A DNA stretch of 64,000 nucleotides from NCBI GenBank assembly GCA_963723965.1, contig CAVRSV010000001.1:558001-622000 (forward strand), in the 5' to 3' direction. Below the pieces are notes generated by a model, which did not search any database, was not told the DNA's origin, and was given only the letters and a program-made list of their open reading frames with translations. Shown piece by piece: positions 28,074-36,184 of the stretch (positions are counted from its first letter, which is position 1; the number at the start of each line of letters is the position of its first letter). The translations under genes were made by a program, and so were the position numbers. This DNA comes from JARRKC01 sp963723965 (GTDB taxonomy: Bacteria > Acidobacteriota > UBA6911 > RPQK01 > JAPXNP01).

Positions 28074-29183
28074 ATGATTCCCTATCGCCCCGAAAGGATC
28101 CTCCTGGAAGCCGGCTCCGAAGGCAGCCCGATCGCCCAAAGCGTTCTGCGAAGCCTCCCGGATGTTCCGGTCGAGCCCATCGAGTCTGCCGACGAAAGGG
28201 TCGACGAGTACAGACAGGCGGGCGACGGTATCGCGAGGGCGAAGCGACTCCTGGTTCTGGCCCGCCAGAAGGGGCGGTTCTTTCGAGCCTGCCAGGGACA
28301 GAACAGCCGGACGGGAACCCGCAACGTCTGCTGCGACTACTTCGTGATCAACTTCGCGAGCAACTGCCATCTCGAGTGCACCTACTGTTTTCTCCAGTCC
28401 TACCTGACTTTTCCCTATCTGATCGTCTACACCAACGTCGACGATCTGCTGCGTGAGCTCGATATGGCCTTCGCATCAGAACCCGACCGGGTCTTCCGGG
28501 TCGGCACCGGGGAGCTTTCCGACAGTCTGGCACTCGACCCTCTGACCGGCTACAGCCGCTACCTGGTCGAATTCTTCGCCGATCGGCCGAATGCACTGCT
28601 GGAGCTCAAGACGAAGACCGACTGTATCGAGAATCTTCTCGTTCTGGAGCACCGGCGGCGGACCGTCGTGGCCTGGTCCGTCAATCCGCCCGCCATCCAA
28701 CACCGCGAGGAGCTCAAGACCGCCACGCTGGACCGCCGACTGGCCGCCGCTCGTCGCTGCACGGAGGCGGGCTATCCCGTGGCTTTCCATTTCGATCCCA
28801 TGGTCCATTTCGCGGGCTGGGAGGAGGCCTATCACCAAGTCATCGATCAGATCTTTGCCGCGGTGCGTCCCGAGTCCGTCGCCTGGATTTCGCTGGGAGG
28901 GCTGCGCATGCCGGCCGCGCAGCGTGATCTGATGGTCGAGCGATTTCCGCACAGCCGCCTCCCCCAGGGCGAGCTCGTCCCCGCCGAGGATGGAAAGCTC
29001 CGCTACTTCAAGCCGATCCGGGTCGACCTGTACCGCTCTCTGCTGGCCCGAATCCGCGAGCGGGCTCCGTCGGTCAAGGTCTACGCCTGTATGGAAAGGC
29101 CAGAGGTCTGGCGAAAGGTGTTCGGTTATGTGCCCGAGGACAATCGGGAGCTGGGTGACGAGCTGGGACGATTTGAGATTTAG
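28074..29183 (+). CDS. Spore photoproduct lyase-like radical SAM protein
   Basis: 369 residues. The radical SAM cluster motif is Cys98-H-L-E-Cys102-T-Y-Cys105 within ASNCHLECTYCFLQSYL, the form used by spore photoproduct lyase and its relatives. Further SPL-like parts: RVGTGELSDSLALDP, LLELKTKTDCIENLL, VAWSVNPP and YPVAFHFDPMVHFAGWEEAY. A Cys in VYACMERPEVW near the C-terminus lies in the region that carries a functional Cys in SPL. SPL repairs UV-induced spore photoproduct; this genome encodes LPS enzymes and no sporulation gene is visible, so the role may differ. The gene sits between short inverted repeats. Confidence 0.85.
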   Translation: MIPYRPERILLEAGSEGSPIAQSVLRSLPDVPVEPIESADERVDEYRQAGDGIARAKRLLVLARQKGRFFRACQGQNSRTGTRNVCCDYFVINFASNCHLECTYCFLQSYLTFPYLIVYTNVDDLLRELDMAFASEPDRVFRVGTGELSDSLALDPLTGYSRYLVEFFADRPNALLELKTKTDCIENLLVLEHRRRTVVAWSVNPPAIQHREELKTATLDRRLAAARRCTEAGYPVAFHFDPMVHFAGWEEAYHQVIDQIFAAVRPESVAWISLGGLRMPAAQRDLMVERFPHSRLPQGELVPAEDGKLRYFKPIRVDLYRSLLARIRERAPSVKVYACMERPEVWRKVFGYVPEDNRELGDELGRFEI

Positions 29184-29193
29184 GAGCAAGGAG
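29183..29193. repeat. Inverted copy of the CTCCTTG repeat
   Basis: GGAGCAAGGAG, the exact reverse complement of CTCCTTGCTCC from the array at 27882, starting on the last base of the SPL-like stop codon. The rest of the 144-bp gap to 29327 is non-coding and purine-rich at first. Confidence 0.55.
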
Positions 29194-29327
29194 AGGAGAC
29201 CGAAGAAGGCAGAAGGCAGCAGGTCCGCCTGAAGTCGAGACCGGACCACCACACCGGGGCTTGGGGAGCCCTGACCTGCCCGGTCACCGGCATCAGATTC
29301 CACTTTCCTCCTTCCAGCTCCCAGATC

Positions 29328-30212
29328 TCAAACCCCGCCCAAGCATCTCACTACGGCCGGAGCGATGTCCGCCAGCGTCGGCGCGGCCGGAAATTGATCC
29401 CGAACGTTTCCCCAAACCAGGGTCGGCACCGGGTTTCGTGTGTGCAGGCGCGTGCTCTTGTCTTCAAGATTCCCGTGGTCGCTGCAGACGATGAGGGATG
29501 TTCGAGTCAGGTCCAGACGGGCGACGACGGCCGCCACCAGCCGGTCTACGAGGTCGGCGATCGCAGTCGCCTCCTCGAGCGTCCCGCGATGGCCGGCCCG
29601 ATCGGTGAGGAAATACTCGTAGAGGCAGAGAGCGTGGGACGCGGCCAGATCCGCGAGGACCTCGGCGGATTGCTCCGCCGTTCGAACGGGTACGTCGAAT
29701 CCGGCTTCGACGAGGCGGGCCCCGGTCATGTCGAAGTAGAGCGCCCGGTTCGCCCTGAGGTCGTCAAGGGTTCGCAGGCGCACTCCCGCCGACTCGCACA
29801 TCGCCGTGGTGGCGGACACCCAGCTTCGCTTCGATTCGAGGAAGCGGGGCGTGTAGGCGTTGGCAAAGGTCGGTTCCCCTCCCAGCTCTCGGATGCGCCG
29901 GAACATGCTGCGGGCACCGAGCAATTCCTTGAGCGCGCGGTTCGGGAATCCCTGCAGGTGGCGGCCGAGGAACAGGGCGGCGTTTTCGCCCGTGAACAGG
30001 GTGACCTGGCCGGTGGCGCTCTGGGGCAGGCCGGGCACGCCCAGACAAGCATCCGTGGGGAGACAGAGGCCCTGCCGGGGAAGGTCGTCCCGGCGGCCGT
30101 CGAAACAGCGAAAGACCCGACCCTCCAGACGTGCGAAAGGGTTGATCTCGGGATCGTCCTGTCCGATCCCGACTCCATCCAGGAAGATAATGAGCACCGA
30201 TCGATCGATCAT
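29328..30212 (-). CDS. Alkaline-phosphatase-superfamily metalloenzyme
   Basis: 294 residues. Two-metal phosphatase/mutase features: LIIFLDGVGIGQ (first metal Asp12), PQSATGQVTLFTGEN (position of the nucleophile Ser/Thr as in phosphoglycerate mutase), YFLTDRAGHRG (Asp and His ligands), LIVCSDHGNLED (Asp-His ligands) and HTRNPVPTLVWG. The cap domain (about 80-185) is shorter than in the cofactor-independent phosphoglycerate mutase. It probably transfers or hydrolyses a phosphate ester, substrate unknown. Divergent from the phosphatase/HAMP gene with 101 bp between. Confidence 0.75.
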   Translation of the reverse strand: MIDRSVLIIFLDGVGIGQDDPEINPFARLEGRVFRCFDGRRDDLPRQGLCLPTDACLGVPGLPQSATGQVTLFTGENAALFLGRHLQGFPNRALKELLGARSMFRRIRELGGEPTFANAYTPRFLESKRSWVSATTAMCESAGVRLRTLDDLRANRALYFDMTGARLVEAGFDVPVRTAEQSAEVLADLAASHALCLYEYFLTDRAGHRGTLEEATAIADLVDRLVAAVVARLDLTRTSLIVCSDHGNLEDKSTRLHTRNPVPTLVWGNVRDQFPAAPTLADIAPAVVRCLGGV

Positions 30213-30262
30213 CCGGAAAAGGTCTCTCGAAATCCGGCTGAGGCGGGGTCCTCGCTCTTCGG

Positions 30263-30268
30263 TATAAT
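30263..30268 (+). promoter_or_regulatory. -10 element of the RsbU-like gene
   Basis: Consensus TATAAT, 45 bp before the GTG start, in the divergent gap. No clear -35 is visible. The leader would include the AGGAAGG ribosome site at about 30300. Confidence 0.45.
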
Positions 30269-30313
30269 AGCGGTTCCGGTGGCGGATTCAACTCTTCGCC
30301 AGGAAGGCGAGCC

Positions 30314-32269
30314 GTGGCGTCCTCGAAGTCTGGTCTCCCTAGAATGGCCGGTTATACGATCGTGTCGGCGGCCGTCTTCCTGGTCGGTCTGGCCGCCTCG
30401 ACGTTTCTCCCGGGCAATATCCTGGGGGCTCTGGAGGATATCGGGGCCCTGGCCCTTTTCGTTTCAGCCGGCTACTACATTTTCCGGGCGTTCGTCTGGA
30501 TCAAGAAGCGCCTTCTCTGGAAGGTGCGCAACAAGATCATCGTCTCCTTCGCGTTTGTCGGAATCATTCCAATCATCATCCTGCTCATCATTGCCTCGAC
30601 CGTTCTCATCATCATGCTCAAGCGGGTCAGCGGCTTCTACCTCGAGCACGAACTGGGAGTCATTACCGAAACGCTCGACGGTTCCGGGCGGGTGGCCCTG
30701 CTCGCCTACCTGCGCCAGTCGGAGCGGAGCCAGGCCGCGGCCCGCAACGCGGCCGAAGAGGGGCTTCGCGGGATCCCTTTCGGGCTGAGGCATGCCGTCT
30801 TCTTCCTCTATCGAAGGTCCGAAACAGGAGAGGCGTATCGTTGGGTCGAAACGGTGCAGGACCCGGACAATTCGAGTCCGTCGGAACCTCCGCCCATGCA
30901 GCCGTGGGTTCGGGACGGTTTCTCAGGCCTTACCCGGCAGGGCATGGACATCAGCTTCAGCGATGTGGTCGATCTGGACAGCCGGACCCGGCTGCTCATC
31001 GACCTGCCCTTCGACCAGAGAACGGTCGACTACCTGAAACGGCGGACCTCCTTGGAGGTCGTCCTGACCCGGGCCCCGCGCGAAAACCCCTCGTTTCAGC
31101 AGGTCTATGCCAGCCTGGGGGACGCGGAACAGGGTTTCTCGATTCACTGGGCGAATCCCTTTATGCCCGTTGCCTGGGCCACCGGCCGGCCTGCTGAGTT
31201 GTGGTCGATTGCCCTGTCAGTTCCCCTGAGGACTCTTCTCGAGTACTTCTTCGACCAGGGAACGGGCCCGCTCATCGTACTGCTGGTGTTCCTGGGGATC
31301 CTCTTCGTCGGCGTGGAGTTCGTGTCGCTGGTAATCGGGTTTGCGATCGCCCGGGGGATTACCCAGTCGATCCATGACATCTACTCGGCCGTCCAAAGCA
31401 TTCAGGCCGGCAACTTCGAAGTTCAGATTCCATCGCGGCGCAAGGACCAGCTCGACAATGTCGCCGAATCGCTCAACGAGATGTCGACGAGCATCGTCCG
31501 GCTCATGGGGGAAGTGGCGAAGCGGGAATCCATCGAAAAAGAGCTGGAGATTGCCAAAGAAGTCCAGAACCAGCTCTTTCCTCAACAGCTTCCAGCGGTT
31601 GCGCCGCTGGAAATCGCCGCCAGCTGCAGTCCGGCCCGTCAGGTCAGCGGGGACTATTACGACTTCCTTACGCACGGAACGGGTCACCTCGACATCGTGG
31701 TCGGAGATATCAGTGGGAAGGGCATTTCGGCGGCCTTGCTCATGGCGAGCCTGCAGTCGACGATCCGAAGTGGCCTGGGTGAGCTCAACGGCGACCCGAG
31801 GGCGCGCATTGCCCAAGTGGTGCGCAACGTGAATCGCCAGCTCTACCGGCGATCTTCCCCGGAATCCTATTCGACCCTGGTGCTCAGCCATTTCGATGCT
31901 TCCCTGATGCGGCTCTACTACTGCAACGCGGGACACCATCCCCCGCTGCACTTTTCCGAAGGGCGGGTCAGCGGTCTGACAGTTGGCGGAACGGTCGTCG
32001 GACTATTCGAGAACTGGGATTTCGAGGCCGGAGAAGTGACCCTCTGCCCGGGGGATCTCCTGCTCTACTTCACCGATGGAGTGGTCGAGGCGGCCAATGC
32101 GGAGGGAGAGCAGTTTGGAACCGATCGCGTCACTGAGATCGTCCGGCAGAATCTCTTCCTGACGGCCGAAGACATCCAGCGCCTGCTGCTCGATGAGGTT
32201 TTCGAGTGGACCGGCGAAGCGGACCAGGCCGACGATATTACGGTGGTCTGCATGAAGGTCGCCGGCTGA
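30314..32269 (+). CDS. Membrane PP2C/SpoIIE-type serine phosphatase with HAMP domain (RsbU-like)
   Basis: 651 residues, GTG start behind AGGAAGG; ATG 30344 is an alternative. Three N-terminal membrane helices (within about 13-103), an extracytoplasmic domain (about 105-300), another helix pair (about 310-345), a HAMP linker (ITQSIHDIYSAVQSIQ ... SLNEMSTSIV) and a SpoIIE phosphatase domain from about 415 (FPQQLPAVAPLEI, QVSGDYYDFL, VVGDISGKGISAALLMA, LLYFTDGVVEAAN, ADDITVVCMKV) with the metal-binding Asp residues intact. It should dephosphorylate an anti-sigma-factor antagonist in a partner-switching stress circuit; no such partner genes are adjacent. Confidence 0.9.
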   Translation: MASSKSGLPRMAGYTIVSAAVFLVGLAASTFLPGNILGALEDIGALALFVSAGYYIFRAFVWIKKRLLWKVRNKIIVSFAFVGIIPIIILLIIASTVLIIMLKRVSGFYLEHELGVITETLDGSGRVALLAYLRQSERSQAAARNAAEEGLRGIPFGLRHAVFFLYRRSETGEAYRWVETVQDPDNSSPSEPPPMQPWVRDGFSGLTRQGMDISFSDVVDLDSRTRLLIDLPFDQRTVDYLKRRTSLEVVLTRAPRENPSFQQVYASLGDAEQGFSIHWANPFMPVAWATGRPAELWSIALSVPLRTLLEYFFDQGTGPLIVLLVFLGILFVGVEFVSLVIGFAIARGITQSIHDIYSAVQSIQAGNFEVQIPSRRKDQLDNVAESLNEMSTSIVRLMGEVAKRESIEKELEIAKEVQNQLFPQQLPAVAPLEIAASCSPARQVSGDYYDFLTHGTGHLDIVVGDISGKGISAALLMASLQSTIRSGLGELNGDPRARIAQVVRNVNRQLYRRSSPESYSTLVLSHFDASLMRLYYCNAGHHPPLHFSEGRVSGLTVGGTVVGLFENWDFEAGEVTLCPGDLLLYFTDGVVEAANAEGEQFGTDRVTEIVRQNLFLTAEDIQRLLLDEVFEWTGEADQADDITVVCMKVAG

Positions 32270-32272
32270 GGC

Positions 32273-32770
32273 TTACTCGCTCCCCTTCGCGAAACGAAGC
32301 CCGTAAAGCGACATTTCGGCGTGACTGGCACCCCAGCCCTTCGGGATGTCCTCGATATAGAACGAAAAAGCCCACTCGCTCAGGGGCTTGATCGGTGGCG
32401 TATAGGGGCCGGGCTGGAGAGGCGTACGGATCATCTCCGTGACCAGTTGGTCGTAGTTGAAGAATGAGACCTTCACCTGGACCACATCGATCGCCCGGTC
32501 TCCCGTATTCGCGATCACCCCGGAGAGCATCAGGATCCGTTTCTTGGAGAAGTTGAGCCCCATCTGGATCTTGGTGTCCCGGAGTTCAACATGCGGCGCA
32601 TAGCGATCGAATTCGGGGTCTCCGGCGTGCAGGACTCCGGTAAGCTCCTTTTCCCCGGTTGCGGGCTGCTGGCAGGAGGCGACCGGAAGCAGCAGCAGGA
32701 GCAGCAGCCAGGGGAGGCCATGGCGCCGCGCTACCGACATGTCTGTGACAGACCGCGTCTTGCTGGCCAT
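32273..32770 (-). CDS. Small lipoprotein of unknown function
   Basis: 165 residues. Signal peptide with an LPVASC lipobox at about residues 28-33, then a beta-rich domain with MLSGVIANTGDRAIDVVQVK, VSFFNYDQLV and FSFYIEDIPKGW, a pattern seen in FxLYD/DUF2393-like proteins that describe unpaired beta-sandwiches. The ATG overlaps the pal stop (TAATG), so it is co-translated with the peptidoglycan-associated lipoprotein. Likely attached to the inner or outer membrane. Its function is not recognisable. Confidence 0.75.
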   Translation of the reverse strand: MASKTRSVTDMSVARRHGLPWLLLLLLLPVASCQQPATGEKELTGVLHAGDPEFDRYAPHVELRDTKIQMGLNFSKKRILMLSGVIANTGDRAIDVVQVKVSFFNYDQLVTEMIRTPLQPGPYTPPIKPLSEWAFSFYIEDIPKGWGASHAEMSLYGLRFAKGSE

Positions 32771-33636
32771 TACTCTTCTCCCGTCAGAACGAACTGAGTC
32801 CGGCGGTTGAGCGCATAGCCCTCTTCGTTGCGACGAGTATCGAAGGGTCGCTCTTCCCCCAGGGAAACGACGGAGATTCGCGAGGCATCGACCCCGTGCT
32901 CGACCAGGTAATCCCGCACGACGACGGCACGCTGATCGCCGAGGGCGAGGTTGTACTCCTCAGTGCCCCGCTCATCGGAATGTCCTTCGAGCAGGATGTG
33001 GGCCCGCCGATTCTCCGGCTTCAGCAGCCAGCGGATGTTGCCGTCCAGCGTGAGACAGGCCTCCGTCGTGAGGGAGGCGCTGTCGAAGGCGAAGAAGACC
33101 GGCTTTACCAGGGCCGCGAACTGTTCGGCCGGAGACATGCCCCGCACGTCTTCCTGATCGATGTTTTCCGAAGCCACACCGCCCGCACGGACCTCGACGG
33201 TCACGCTACGCCTGATGTCGCCCCCGGGTCCCTGGGCGGTCACGGTGTAGGTGGTGGAAGCGTCAGGAAAGAATTTGATGCGGCCCGAGGTCTCGACTGC
33301 TCCAATGGAGGGCTCGATCAACACCCGGTCCGCGTTTCGACTCTCCCAGGTCAGCAGCGCGGATTCGCCCGGCCGGATCACGGGAGGTTCAATCCGTAAC
33401 GAAAGCTCCGGTGCCGGGAGTGCGGCTCCGGATTCCCCCGGGGCGGGTCGTCCACCCGTGGGGGCGGGTCCCGGTGCCGAGGGCGGCGGTAACGGAGGCG
33501 GACGCCGCCCGCAGTCCTCCAATGTGAGGATGGCGGAAATCAACGCCAGCAGGAGCAACAGCCGACGGGTCGAGCCCCGGCGTCGACGTCGGGGCGGTGG
33601 ATTCTTGGGGTCCGGAATGAGCGGGAGTGCGAGCAT
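32770..33636 (-). CDS. pal: Pal-like OmpA-domain envelope protein with Pro-rich and Ig-like N-terminal region
   Basis: 288 residues. An Arg-rich N-terminus is followed by a hydrophobic stretch and Cys42 in LTLEDCG, a poor lipobox because -2 and -1 are acidic. A Pro-rich spacer (46-70) and an Ig-like domain (about 75-150, IEPPVIRPGESALLTWES) come before the OmpA_C peptidoglycan-binding domain: PVFFAFDSASLTTEA, LEGHSDERGTEEYNLALGDQ, RISVVSLGEERP, NRRTQFVL. Tethers the outer membrane to the wall. Starts 6 bp after the M16 gene stop. Whether it is truly lipidated is uncertain. Confidence 0.85.
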   Translation of the reverse strand: MLALPLIPDPKNPPPRRRRRGSTRRLLLLLALISAILTLEDCGRRPPPLPPPSAPGPAPTGGRPAPGESGAALPAPELSLRIEPPVIRPGESALLTWESRNADRVLIEPSIGAVETSGRIKFFPDASTTYTVTAQGPGGDIRRSVTVEVRAGGVASENIDQEDVRGMSPAEQFAALVKPVFFAFDSASLTTEACLTLDGNIRWLLKPENRRAHILLEGHSDERGTEEYNLALGDQRAVVVRDYLVEHGVDASRISVVSLGEERPFDTRRNEEGYALNRRTQFVLTGEE

Positions 33637-33642
33637 ATTCGA

Positions 33643-34896
33643 TCAATGCGAGCCGACGATTACCGTGGTGTAGTTTATAGTATCCAGATACTGGGCGGCA
33701 ACACGCCGTATGTCGTTAAGGGTAACGGCACGAATGAGATCCGGGTACCGGGCCAGGAATGAGCGCTCTAATGCGAAGACCTCGATCGACAGGAGCAGGC
33801 GCGCGATGGAAGAGTTGGACTGGAGTTCGAAGACGAAGCTCCCGGTGAGGAAATTCCGGGCCACGCGCAACTCTTCCTCGTTCGGGCCCTCCTCCAGAAA
33901 GTCGTCGATTTCCCGCCTGAGAGAGTCCAGTGCCCGGTCGGCGTTTTCGGGAGCGGTGCCCACAAAAGCCACGAAGCGCCCGGGGTACACACCGGCCGAG
34001 CCGGTCAGGTCCGAGTAGGTCAGGTAGGCCAGACCCTGCTCGTCACGGATCCGGCGCGGAATCCGGCTGGTGAATCCGGGCCCTCCGCCGAGGATCGTGT
34101 CCATCACCTGCAGGGCGTAAAAGTCCGGGTTGGACCGAACGATCCCCAGGTGGCCGAGGTAGATGTTGACCTGTTCCTTGTCCATGGGAACCCGGTCATA
34201 GATGGGAGACTGTTGCCGCTCGAGCCCCTCCAGGCCGGCGAGTTGGTGGTCCGGATTGGTCCAGTCTCCCAGTTGAGCAAGGACCACCTCCAGCAGCTGC
34301 CCCCATTCGGCGTCGCCCACCACCACGAAGACGCAGTTACGAGGTCCGAAGCGTCGACGGTGGAACTCCCTGACCTGGTCCCTCGTGAGCCTTTCGACGC
34401 TGTCCTCGGTACCGAGAACCGGTTTGGCCAGTGGGGTTCCACGGTAGATCCACTCGTTCAGGACCTGGCTTCCCACGATCTGGGGGTCATCGCTCATGGC
34501 CTGGATATGGTTGATGATTTGATGGCGTTCCAGTTCCAGTCTTTCGACTGGAAACGTGGGGCGCCGCAGCATTTCCGCCAGGAGCCGGACACCCGTTTCC
34601 AGGTCTCCGGCCTGGAGGTTCAGATAGGCACCGGAAAGCTCGCGCTCGCTGAAGGTCGTCAGTTCGGCCCCGATGCCTTCCAGGGTCTGCGAAATTTCTT
34701 CTTCGCCGAACCGCTCCGTCCCTTCGTCAAGCAGACGGGAGGTCAGGGATGCCAGGCCGGGCGCTTCCGGCGGGTTCTGATCTTTTCCCGCAAGAAAGAA
34801 CACGCACAGGGAGAGCAGAGGGACGCGGCGGTTCTCGTGAAACAGCAGAGTCAGCCCGTTCTCGAACACCCGTCGCTCGAAGGACAGTTCAGGCAT
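33643..34896 (-). CDS. M16-family peptidase-like subunit lacking the zinc motif
   Basis: 417 residues. The M16 fold is clear: NGLTLLFHENRRVPLLSL, LDEGTERFGEEEISQTLEGIGAELTTF, FVVVGDAEWGQLLEV, and the C-terminal GGPGFTSRIPRRIRDEQGLAY whose Arg and Tyr contact substrate. The zinc-binding HxxEH is absent (the position reads LTSRLLDE), so this is the non-catalytic partner, as in PqqL/MPP-type pairs. Its start lies 8 bp inside the upstream catalytic gene. No signal peptide is seen in either subunit. Confidence 0.88.
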   Translation of the reverse strand: MPELSFERRVFENGLTLLFHENRRVPLLSLCVFFLAGKDQNPPEAPGLASLTSRLLDEGTERFGEEEISQTLEGIGAELTTFSERELSGAYLNLQAGDLETGVRLLAEMLRRPTFPVERLELERHQIINHIQAMSDDPQIVGSQVLNEWIYRGTPLAKPVLGTEDSVERLTRDQVREFHRRRFGPRNCVFVVVGDAEWGQLLEVVLAQLGDWTNPDHQLAGLEGLERQQSPIYDRVPMDKEQVNIYLGHLGIVRSNPDFYALQVMDTILGGGPGFTSRIPRRIRDEQGLAYLTYSDLTGSAGVYPGRFVAFVGTAPENADRALDSLRREIDDFLEEGPNEEELRVARNFLTGSFVFELQSNSSIARLLLSIEVFALERSFLARYPDLIRAVTLNDIRRVAAQYLDTINYTTVIVGSH

Positions 34897-36184
34897 GTCC
34901 GTCTCCGGCGCACAGGGTGCACTCGACCGCTCGGTCCGGCCGGAGGTAGCGTGCGGCGCATTGGCGGAGATCCTCGGCGTCCACTTCCTGGATACCCTCG
35001 ATGAACTGGTTTATTCTCTGCCAGTGATCGAGCAGGTCGAAGAGCCCCAGTTGGAAGGCCTGGTCGAAACCGCTCTCCAGATCCCCGAACAATTGTGTGA
35101 TGCACTGGTTCTTGGCCTTGCGCAACTCCGCGTCATCGACTCTCCTGTCGATCAGATCGGAGAGCACCTCGGCCGTCGCCAGGCGGGCGGCCTGCAGTTC
35201 GATGTCAGCATCCAGCTCGATCCGAATCGCGAACGAGTAGGGATCCTGGGTCTCTTCGAACTCGGTGGTGACGAAGCCGGCCAGCTCCTCCTGTTCGACC
35301 AGGCGCTGGTGCAGCCGGGAAAGCTTTCCCTGCGACAGAATCTTGTCCAGGAGCAGGAAGGGGACGAAATCGGGAGAAGCCACCGCGGGACCGGGCAGCG
35401 AGACCAACAGTCGCGAGACGTGGCTCGGCTGTCGAATCTCAACCGCCCTCGGACCGGCGAAGACCGGGGGAGGCAGCACCGGGCGCTCGGGAGCCTTGGC
35501 GCCATTCGATATCGGTCCGAAAAGACTCTCAATGTGCCGCAGGGCCTCCGAAGTCCTGAAATCCCCGACCAGGACCAGGGTCGCAGAAGCGGGGACGTAG
35601 TAGTGCGAGTAAAAGTCCAGGACGGTCTCCCGGGCCACTCCGGCGACATCGGCCCACTGTCCGATGATGGGGTTTCCGTAGGGATGGTCCGGGAACGAGG
35701 CGGCATCCGCGACCTGGTGCATGTTTTCCCAGGGGTTGTCGAGTCCCATGCGGATCTCGTCCAGGATGACCTGCCGTTCCAGCTCGAATTCCTCGGGATC
35801 GAAGCTGGTGTTGACCATCCGATCCGCCTCGATTTCGAGCGCCGGCAGCCAGCGGTCCGAGGCGAAGCTGAAGTAGTACGCAGTGAAGTCCTGGCTCGTG
35901 AAAGCGTTGTTCATGCCGCCGTTGGCGGTCGTGATGAGGTCGATTTCACCCTTCCCGAATTTGCGGGTACCCTTGAACAGCATGTGTTCGATAAAGTGGG
36001 CAATTCCCGTCTGTCCGGGCCGCTCGTCGCGGGAGCCGACCCGGTACCAGATCATTGTGGTGACGATGGGAACGGAGCGGTCTTCACGGCTCAGGATGCG
36101 AAGACCGTTTTCCAATTCTGTCTGTTCAACATCGGTTAAACTGAACGGCAAGAGGCGGCAACTCCATGAAGAAGCTACGGTCAC
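34889..36184 (-). CDS. M16-family zinc peptidase, catalytic subunit
   Basis: About 431 residues. Contains the inverted zinc motif H-F-I-E-H (GIAHFIEHMLFKGT) with the distal Glu in LERQVILDEI, so it is the active partner of the next gene. It degrades or processes peptides. The ATG at 36184 overlaps the 5' end of the divergent M16 gene by 19 bp; a TTG at 36151 with GGAG upstream would remove the overlap and match family N-termini (TELENGLRI). Together with the inactive subunit, the Pal-like protein and the lipoprotein it forms a four-gene minus-strand operon. Confidence 0.9.
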   Translation of the reverse strand: MTVASSWSCRLLPFSLTDVEQTELENGLRILSREDRSVPIVTTMIWYRVGSRDERPGQTGIAHFIEHMLFKGTRKFGKGEIDLITTANGGMNNAFTSQDFTAYYFSFASDRWLPALEIEADRMVNTSFDPEEFELERQVILDEIRMGLDNPWENMHQVADAASFPDHPYGNPIIGQWADVAGVARETVLDFYSHYYVPASATLVLVGDFRTSEALRHIESLFGPISNGAKAPERPVLPPPVFAGPRAVEIRQPSHVSRLLVSLPGPAVASPDFVPFLLLDKILSQGKLSRLHQRLVEQEELAGFVTTEFEETQDPYSFAIRIELDADIELQAARLATAEVLSDLIDRRVDDAELRKAKNQCITQLFGDLESGFDQAFQLGLFDLLDHWQRINQFIEGIQEVDAEDLRQCAARYLRPDRAVECTLCAGDGHA

